Below, in pieces: positions 23,643 to 29,600 of a DNA stretch of 29,600 bases. The stretch comes from Porphyromonadaceae bacterium UBA7180 (GTDB lineage: Bacteria; Bacteroidota; Bacteroidia; Bacteroidales; Muribaculaceae). Numbering within the stretch: the first letter of the stretch is position 1; each line of letters begins with the position of its first letter. The position numbers and the translations under genes were made by a program. Under the pieces are notes generated by a model, which made no database searches, was not told the origin of the DNA, and was given only the letters and a program-made list of their open reading frames with translations. The DNA lies in assembly GCA_002491165.1 (NCBI GenBank), contig DKVK01000051.1, forward strand, positions 1-29,600. The letters are read 5' to 3'.

Positions 23643-24953
23643 TTAGGCGAAGAAGGTGGTGAAGAGGGCTACCGTGGCTATGTGGTCGGCTACGGCGGCT
23701 GTCTCGCGGGCGGAGTGCATGGCCCATATAGGGGCGCCCATGTCCACGCCGCGCAGGGCTAGCTGGCCCGTCAGGATGTTGCCTAAGGTGGAACCGCCGG
23801 CCACGTCACTGTGGTTGACGAAGTACTGGCACTTGACGCCGGCTTTCTCGCAGAGCGCCTTCATCACGGCGGCGCCGTCGGCATCGGTCATGTACTTGCA
23901 GTTGGCGTTGATTTTTAATGCCGGACCGCTGCCCATCAGAGCGTGGTTGGTGGGGCAGTATTTCTCGTTGTAGTTGGGATGCCATGCGTGCGCGTCGTCG
24001 GCCGAAATCATGAAGGAGCGTGCCACGGAGCGCGGGAAAGCCTGTGCGTCGCCCGGGGCGAGCACGGTGCAGAGACGTTCCATGATGGAGCGCAGCAGCG
24101 GCGAGTGGGCGCCCTGCTTGGTGCCGGAGCCGGTCTCCTCGTTGTCGAAGACGGCCATCACGCGTGTTGTAGGAGTGATTTCCTTGTTGTCGGCGGCGGT
24201 GAGCAGAGCTTCGAGCGAGGCGAAAGCCATCGAGAGGTCATCGATGCGAGCCGACTGGAAGAACTCGTCGTTCAGTCCGCAGAGCGCCGCCGGCTCGGCG
24301 GGATAGAGGCACAGCTCATATTCCAGTATGTCGGAAACATCGACGCCGAGTTCCTTGGCGACGGTCATCTTCACGATGCCGCCTTCGCGTTTCTGGCGTT
24401 CTATCTCTTCCGGAGTGAAGTAGCCGACCACCGGTTTCATGTCCTTCTGCACCGAGAGGGGATTGCCTTCGTTTACGGCGCGGTTGAAGTGTATGGCGAG
24501 ATGCGGGATGAAAGCCACGGGGCGGCGCATGTCAAGCAGGCGGCATTCGGGGTTCAGCGGGTCGGCGGTTCGGAGCATCACGCGGCCGGAAATCGAGAGG
24601 GGACGGTCAAACCAGGTGTAGAGGATGCCGCCTCCGTATTTCTCGACGTTGAGCGACACCATGCCTCCCTCGCCGTAAATCTCGGCGTTGGGTTTGATTT
24701 TGAAGCAGGGGGAGTCGCTGTGCGAAGAGATGATGCGGAATCCGGCCTCTGCGGGATTGCCGGAGCCGACGATGAAGGCCATGATGGCCGAGCCGTTCTT
24801 GATGACGTAACGGCGGTCGCCGGGACGCAGTTCCCAGTTGTCGCACTCTTTGAGTTCGCTGAAACCGCGGCCGTCGAGCTCGCGGCGTATGCAGTCCACT
24901 GCCAGGAAGTTGCAGGTGGAGCTGTCGAGGTATTTCAAAAGTCTCTGTATCAT
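23643..24953 (-). CDS. M18-family aminopeptidase
   Basis: 436 residues, cytoplasmic. A dinuclear zinc aminopeptidase of the M18 family (aspartyl aminopeptidase type, ApeB-like), which removes N-terminal residues, often acidic ones, from peptides. Metal-site blocks are intact: SSHSDSPCFKIKP (76-88, with His78 and Asp80), VFDNEETGSGTKQGAHSPLL (the catalytic Glu and metal Glu), ISADDAHAWHPNY and, at the C-terminus, NHSDVAGGSTLG and MHSARETAAVADH. Length fits the family. It follows the DUF5063 gene by 15 bp in the same operon; a palindromic repeat lies just beyond its stop. The exact residue preference is not readable from sequence. Confidence 0.93.
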   Translation of the reverse strand: MIQRLLKYLDSSTCNFLAVDCIRRELDGRGFSELKECDNWELRPGDRRYVIKNGSAIMAFIVGSGNPAEAGFRIISSHSDSPCFKIKPNAEIYGEGGMVSLNVEKYGGGILYTWFDRPLSISGRVMLRTADPLNPECRLLDMRRPVAFIPHLAIHFNRAVNEGNPLSVQKDMKPVVGYFTPEEIERQKREGGIVKMTVAKELGVDVSDILEYELCLYPAEPAALCGLNDEFFQSARIDDLSMAFASLEALLTAADNKEITPTTRVMAVFDNEETGSGTKQGAHSPLLRSIMERLCTVLAPGDAQAFPRSVARSFMISADDAHAWHPNYNEKYCPTNHALMGSGPALKINANCKYMTDADGAAVMKALCEKAGVKCQYFVNHSDVAGGSTLGNILTGQLALRGVDMGAPIWAMHSARETAAVADHIATVALFTTFFA

Positions 24954-24968
24954 ATCGGGTATCAGATT

Positions 24969-25493
24969 TTAATAATTGTCTTGGAATCCGTGGAAGCGGA
25001 GCCGCGTGAGGGGGCACATCACGCTGACGAGCTTTTCGGCCCACACGCCGCGGAAGTTTTCGGCGCAATTGGTGTAAGCTTCGTTGAGCACGGCGCCGTC
25101 GGTCTCGCGCACCGCCCACACGAAGTTGTATAGGTCCTGGAAGATGTCGGCCAGCGACTCCGAGATGGAGACGGCTATCGGTGTGTCGCTGTACTTCATG
25201 TCGTCGGCCGATGCGTCGAGGTACATGTCGTCGGGCCCGAGGACGCCCTCCATGCCGCGGCGCATGGACTCGTAGTAATCCTCGTCCACGTAGTCGGAGG
25301 TGTAGAAACCCTCTTCGAGCTGCGGCACTTCGAGGGTTGCGAAGCCGAGGTAAAGTTCCGGAAGGATTTCGGTCATATCGCGCACGAACTCCTCCTTTTC
25401 AAACTGCGCGGCGTTCTCCACAGTGCTGCAAAACTTGGTGGCGAGCACCACCACCTGCATCAGCCGCGAGGTGTTGTCTGTTTCTCCAGTCAT
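24969..25493 (-). CDS. DUF5063 domain protein
   Basis: 174 residues, acidic, all-helical in outline, without signal or membrane segment. The pattern (VVVLATKFCSTVENA near the start, a Tyr/Asp/Glu-rich middle YTSDYVDEDYYESMRR, then SISESLADIFQDLYNFVWAVRE and a Trp-containing C-terminal helix) matches the Bacteroidota DUF5063 family as I recall it. Function unknown. It leads the operon with the M18 aminopeptidase, 15 bp upstream of it. A TAnnTTTG box stands 20 bp before its ATG. Confidence 0.82.
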   Translation of the reverse strand: MTGETDNTSRLMQVVVLATKFCSTVENAAQFEKEEFVRDMTEILPELYLGFATLEVPQLEEGFYTSDYVDEDYYESMRRGMEGVLGPDDMYLDASADDMKYSDTPIAVSISESLADIFQDLYNFVWAVRETDGAVLNEAYTNCAENFRGVWAEKLVSVMCPLTRLRFHGFQDNY

Positions 25494-25512
25494 AATAATC
25501 TTGTTTTGTTTG

Positions 25513-25520
25513 CAAATTTA
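25513..25520 (-). promoter_or_regulatory. -7 box of the DUF5063-aminopeptidase operon
   Basis: The minus strand reads TAAATTTG (TAnnTTTG) 20 bp before the DUF5063 ATG. A clear -33 TTTG at the usual spacing is not seen; the upstream bases are T-rich on the opposite strand. Confidence 0.5.
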
Positions 25521-25560
25521 ATCAATTTTTTCGACATTCCTATTATAACGGGTAAAAAAT

Positions 25561-25597
25561 AAGGATTTCCGACAGCCGGAGCCATCGAAAAATCCTT
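25561..25597 (-). terminator. Terminator after the secreted-protein pseudogene
   Basis: Read on the minus strand, AAGGATTT and AAATCCTT form an 8-bp stem around a GC-rich loop, followed by ATTTTTTA. It stands 30 bp past the pseudogene stop. The stem is AT-rich with a long loop, so efficiency is uncertain. Confidence 0.6.
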
Positions 25598-25627
25598 TAA
25601 AGTTATTGTCAATCAAACGATTGGGGA

Positions 25628-28151
25628 TTATCTTACAAGTAGTTTTGATGTCTTGCCGTTTACGGTTACCGTGTATATTCCGGGCATAACATCGATTGTG
25701 AGGGATGCCGGGGCCGCAGCGTTGTGGATGAGTTTGCCGTCGGTGGCGGCAACGGTTACATTCATTCCCTGAGCGCCGTCGATGCAGATGCGTCCCGGGC
25801 GGGTATATACCGAAAGGCCGGCGTAGACGCCGTAGATACCGGTTACCAGTTCAGTAAGGACGTTCGAGCCTCTTGATTCCCCACGGTCATAGACGGCGGT
25901 GACAATCCATGAGTGGAGTCCCGCGTCGGGGATGGGGTCGGAGTAAGATGTCACGGCTACCGGGGAGTCGTTCACTTTCGTGAAGTCGCGGTATACGTTG
26001 TATCCCAGCAGGTTGATGTTGTGCGAAGAAGCAGCCTGATAAGTGACATCGTCAATCATCAGCATGAAAGCGCCGGTAGCGCAGGAGCGTATGGCGAAGT
26101 AGCGTGCGCCTGCGGGGAGCGCGACTTCATATTTTGTCCACTCAGCGGGTACGGAGGCTACCGTGAGGCCGGCCGATACGAAATCGTCGGGATTGAACGA
26201 ACCTGTGGAATAGTAGACCTCGATACGTTCGGGATAGCTTGAGCTGTAGCTTTTTGCGTAGAATGAAACTGTCTGTGCGTCGCAGCTGAGTTCGGGCGAT
26301 ATTGCCCAGTCGTCGGTTGTAGCGTCGTCATAGCGGGCCATTGCCATGATGTACCGGTTGCCGCTGCGGGCTGCAAGGGTGGGGTTATCCTTGAAAGTAT
26401 CCTCGGTGCTGAAAGTGATGAACGATGCTGTGGTGGTGCCTGCTGTGACTCCGGGGATTTCGGCGTTTCCGAAGCTGCAAATAGGAGCTTTGTCGCGGTC
26501 TATGAATATCCAGCCGGGTGCGCTCTGCGACCATGCCTGTGCGCTTTCGAATCCGTCCGAAACGGTGGGAGCAGACTCGGCGAGGGCAGGGGCTGCCCAG
26601 CTGAGTAGTGCCATGTTATCGGCCACTGTGCCCGTCAGCGATTCGGGAGCCGGTTGGGCCGAGAGTACCGGTGTTATGGCTGTTTCAAGGGAATTGTTGT
26701 TGTCGCGCGGGTCGTCGGCATGGTTGACCACGGCTTTGTAGGCTATCGTCTCGGCATCGGCAAGAGCCGACATCACGAGGTCGAAGTGCACCGTGCATGA
26801 GTCGCCGGAAGCGATGTCGGCGGGAGTGGCTTCGGCACAGAGGCGGTCTCCGGCCAATATCTGCACGTCATAACCGGATGCGGTGCCGGTGCCGTTGTTG
26901 CGGAGAGTAACGTCCATGCCGAAGGAGTCGCCGGTGCGTACGTATGCGGGAGCGTTGACGTCGTTGACCTCCAGCTCGACGGGGGACTGGCCGAACACAC
27001 GGATATTGTCGATATAAGTGGATGTGTAGGGGCGCTCGGAGGTTTCTGCGAAGAATTTTATGCAGATGTCCTTGCCGGCATATTTGTTCAGCGGAATCTC
27101 CACTTCATGCCAGCCTTTCTCAGCGCCTATTTCGATTACCGTTTTCCTGAATACGGATTCCCAGTCACCGCCGTCGGCCGAGATGAAGACCTCTATCGGG
27201 TTGGAGTCGGCGTTGAGGTTGTCCGGGGTGTAGCTGTAGAAGTTCAGAGCCGGGGCACTGATGCCGTCAAGGCTGATTTTGCCGGTGCTGAAAGCGCCGT
27301 TGTATCCGCCAAAGTATGCGGTCATTGCCATGAATCCGCCGTCTCCGTCCTGGGATGTCACTTCCGAATCGTCGGCCGTAGGAGCCCACGTGCCGTAATT
27401 GAGGCGTTCGGTACGGATGATGGTACTGTTCTCTCCGCCGGCAAACGATTCGCTGAAGTCGGTGTAGGGAGTTCCTGCCGGGAATATCCCGGTAGAGGCG
27501 CTTTGGCTTTCGCCGCCGTCGGTCACCGCGCTGACGGCATATTGCACGAACTTCTGCCCGGGTGTTGAGTCCGGCTTCTACGGTGATGTCGTCGATTTCC
27601 AGATAATAGGTGTCGGCGTCCGAGATGCCGTGGATACCGATATAGGCGGTGCCGTTTTCAGCGTGGGTTATTACACCCTCGAGGGTGTAGAAGCCATCTT
27701 CGGTGAGGTCGGTGGAGGGTATGAGTTCATGGGTCATGGCTGCCGCTGTATTGCTGTTGCCCCATTTCACCTCTATTTGTTCAGGATAACGTGTGTTGGC
27801 CGAACGGGCTTTTAGGGTCACGCGGTATGAACAGTTGCCCTGTACGCGCATCGGCGGGGTTATCAGCCAGTCGTCCATTGCCATTTGTGTGTTGTATCCC
27901 ATTCGCATCAGGCCGTTGTAATAGTTCCATTTCTTGCCGTCGTCGTTACCGTCGAGTACGGTAAAGAATCCTATGACGTCTTCGCTGTCGAAGCCTTCGG
28001 ACCAGGGAAGCACCGCGAAGCCGCTTACCACCGGATTGGAGATGCCGGATTCTGAAGGCACACCGTTGTTAAGAGCTGTAACGGTGAAGGTATAAGAGGT
28101 TATGGGAGCATCATTGTCGACGTTTACTTGTGCCGAATTGGCGGTTATCAA
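25628..28151 (-). pseudogene. Secreted choice-of-anchor-J protein, 5'-truncated and frameshifted
   Basis: Remains of a large surface or secreted protein. The upstream part (28151-27560) encodes one anchor-J/jellyroll domain (AVLPWSEGFDSEDVIGFF, AMDDWLITPPMRV). Near 27555 the frame shifts by one base, from EAGLNT to PGQKFVQYAVSAV. The downstream part has two more such domains (FSESFAGGENSTIIRTE; DGFESAQAWSQSAPGW with TDDWAISPELSC), a CARDB-like linker (VNDVNAPAYVRTGDSF), a fibronectin-like stretch, and a C-terminal PGIYTVTVNGKTSKLLVR resembling a type IX secretion sorting tail. The 5' end has only a TTG start, no signal peptide, and a stop just upstream, so the N-terminus is lost. At the shift a connecting domain may also be missing. 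It is not expected to be exported as written. Confidence 0.8.
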
Positions 28152-28234
28152 AATTAATTAATTTTATTTTATGTACCAAATGTTTTAACATGGAAGTTTC
28201 GGTGTAGTTTCGTTAGGGTCGCGATTATACTGAT

Positions 28235-28274
28235 AAACCCGATAAGCTTTCTGCGTGCTTATCGGGTTTGTTTT
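28235..28274. terminator. Strong intergenic hairpin, probable terminator
   Basis: AAACCCGATAAGC (28235-28247) and GCTTATCGGGTTT (28257-28269) form a perfect 13-bp stem with a 9-base loop. A TTTT follows on the plus side and TTTATC on the minus side. It separates the RND/PII-like operon from the pseudogene. Next to it (28272-28320) is an AT-rich patch with repeated ATTAATC words, including the palindrome tgattaatca. Confidence 0.75.
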
Positions 28275-28356
28275 GATTATTCCTGATTAATCATGAATAA
28301 TCAAGATTAATCAATATTAATCTGGAATTAGCGCGGTTATGGATTTTTCCGGCGGC

Positions 28357-28650
28357 TCAGATGGTCTGCTCGATGTTCCAGGTGAATGCTCGGAGTCCGA
28401 GCAGGGGCTTCTCCTCGTCGATGGCGCGTAGCTGCTTCAGGACTCCGTCCACGGCACGGTCTTCCACTATGGTGAGGATGGCGCCGGCCAGCGAGGGCCA
28501 TGCGTGAGTGCCGTAATGCGGGTCGCCCTTCACCGAGCCACGTCCGGAGACGGTGCCGAAGCCGGTGAAGCCGCGGCAGTTGGCGCGTGTCAGGACATCG
28601 ATAATCTTATCGTGGTGTGCCTGGTCGTATGCTATGAAGATGGCTTTCAT
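28357..28650 (-). CDS. PII-like small protein coupled to an RND pump
   Basis: 97 residues with the beta-alpha-beta pattern of the PII-like superfamily. MKAIFIAYDQAHHDKIIDVL is the first strand and helix. GFGTVSGRGSVKGDPHYGTHAWP occupies the T-loop position, and GAILTIVEDRAVDGVLKQLRAIDEE is the second strand and helix. It lacks the canonical GlnB uridylylation tyrosine motif, so it is unlikely to be a nitrogen regulator. Its ATG overlaps the RND stop (ATGA), pointing to coupled translation and a role as a small-molecule or metal-sensing partner of the pump (inference). Terminated by the hairpin at 28235. Confidence 0.8.
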   Translation of the reverse strand: MKAIFIAYDQAHHDKIIDVLTRANCRGFTGFGTVSGRGSVKGDPHYGTHAWPSLAGAILTIVEDRAVDGVLKQLRAIDEEKPLLGLRAFTWNIEQTI

Positions 28651-29600
28651 TTCTTTTCGGTTTTTGCAGGGTTTTTCTTGTCTGACTTCTTGGCGTCGCC
28701 GGCTTTGGCGGCCTTACGCAGTTTGCGGCGCGTGTTCTTGACTCCGCGTCCGGCGAACGAGCAATAGAGCACCGGCACGAAGAGCAGCGTCAGGATGGTG
28801 GAGAAGGTGAGGCCTCCGATTACGGCCGTACCCATAGGCTGCCACATCTCGGCGCCCTGTCCGCTGCCCACGGCCATCGGCACCATACCGAGGATGGTGG
28901 TGAGAGTGGTCATCACCACGGGGCGCAGACGCGAGCGGCCGCCGTCGATTACGGCACGCCGTATGCTCATGCCGCGCTCGCGGTTGAGCGTTATGTAGTC
29001 GATGAGCACGATGCCGTTCTTCACCACGATACCGATAAGCATGATGGCGCCGATCATCGACATGACGTTGAGCGTGTGTCCGCTGAGCCACAGTATGAGG
29101 AAGACGCCGGAGAAGGCGAAGAGCAGCGATGTCATGATGATGCCCGGATAGGTGAGCGACTCGAACTGCGCCGCCATCACGATGTAGACGAGGATAATGA
29201 TGAGGATGCCGAGCATACCGAGGTCGGCGAAGGAGTCCTGCTGGTCCTCGAATGAGCCGGCCAGGCCTATGCTGATGCCGGTGGGAAGGTGCATCTCGTC
29301 GATTTTAAGCTGTGCTTCGGCCACCACTTCGCTCAGCGGCGCGCCGTCCACGACGGCCGAGACGGTGATGAGTCGTTCGCGGTCCTTGCGCTCGATGGTC
29401 GGCGGGGTGAAGTGTTCCACCACGCGGCCGAGTTCCTTTATCTTTACCTGTGCGCCGGAGGGGGTTATCACGGTGATGTTCTCGATGTCTTCTATGCGCT
29501 GGCGGTTGGCGGGGTCGTACATCACCTTGATGTCGTATTCCTCGCCGTCTTCGCGGAATCGCGACGCCGTGGCGCCGTTGATGCGGTTACGCAGATAGGT
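28647..29600 (-). CDS. RND efflux permease, C-terminal part (gene continues past the right edge)
   Basis: About 317 residues of the C-terminal half, in open frame to the window end (TYLRNRINGATASRFREDGEEYDIKV continues upstream of the visible Met). It has the second porter part (RLITVSAVVDGAPLSEV) and six transmembrane helices (LGILIIILVYIVMAAQFESL, VMSMIGAIMLIGIVVKNGIVLIDY, LRPVVMTTLTTILGMVPMAVG, TVLTLLFVPVLY-type end), then a very basic Lys/Ala tail (KAGDAKKSDKKNPAKTEKK). It appears intact, unlike the pump at 20166. Being paired with a PII-like protein, it may be a multidrug or metal exporter; the substrate cannot be determined from this part. Confidence 0.9.
   Translation of the reverse strand, partial: TYLRNRINGATASRFREDGEEYDIKVMYDPANRQRIEDIENITVITPSGAQVKIKELGRVVEHFTPPTIERKDRERLITVSAVVDGAPLSEVVAEAQLKIDEMHLPTGISIGLAGSFEDQQDSFADLGMLGILIIILVYIVMAAQFESLTYPGIIMTSLLFAFSGVFLILWLSGHTLNVMSMIGAIMLIGIVVKNGIVLIDYITLNRERGMSIRRAVIDGGRSRLRPVVMTTLTTILGMVPMAVGSGQGAEMWQPMGTAVIGGLTFSTILTLLFVPVLYCSFAGRGVKNTRRKLRKAAKAGDAKKSDKKNPAKTEKK

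Overview
The window looks like a chromosomal piece of a fairly GC-rich member of the Bacteroidales, and the gut Muribaculaceae-like lineages fit best. The grounds are several Bacteroidota-type promoters (TTTG, about 19-20 bp, TAnnTTTG), a secreted protein with choice-of-anchor-J domains and a type IX-like sorting tail, DUF5063 and DUF2284 proteins, meso-diaminopimelate dehydrogenase, MeaB and RND pumps. The genus assignment is inference.

Layout. (1) 64-960: ddh (meso-DAP dehydrogenase) on the minus strand with its own promoter. (2) 1192-13024: an eight-gene minus-strand cluster, read from 13024 towards 1192. Its products are a membrane-anchored vWA-like protein, a small three-helix membrane protein, a tubulin/FtsZ-like GTPase, a 1330-residue actin/Hsp70-like ATPase with an FG-rich insert, a 664-residue partner coupled by an ATGA overlap, two TerD-family proteins, and a small single-pass protein. 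That last protein joins a TerD-like FNLxK motif on the cytoplasmic side to a CW_7 (Cpl-7) peptidoglycan-binding repeat on the periplasmic side. This cluster is the strongest candidate for a little-described system: an actin-like plus tubulin-like plus TerD envelope-associated machine. (3) 13325-14471: a divergent pair of unknown genes, one secreted, closed by a terminator. (4) 14550-16177: meaB and a DUF2284 protein, coupled by ATGA. (5) 16301-17329: a membrane acyltransferase. (6) 17459-23053: a tripartite RND efflux operon in which all three genes are broken (two homopolymer frameshifts, one other frameshift, one amber stop, one internal deletion). A roughly 124-bp fold-back element lies between the adaptor and the pump. 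(7) 23054-23642: a non-coding stretch with a terminator and a cluster of GC-rich palindromes, also found at 1-20 and 1083-1162. (8) 23643-25493: M18 aminopeptidase and DUF5063 protein. (9) 25628-28151: a 5'-truncated, frameshifted secreted-protein gene. (10) 28357-29600: the 3' part of an intact second RND pump coupled to a PII-like protein.

How the parts may work together (inference): in region 2 the cytoplasmic ATPase, GTPase and TerD proteins could assemble at the inner membrane through the vWA-like and CW_7 anchors, linking cytosolic filament-type proteins to peptidoglycan. The rest is ordinary metabolism and transport, with marked gene decay in regions 6 and 9. No rRNA, tRNA, CRISPR array or transposase gene was recognised.
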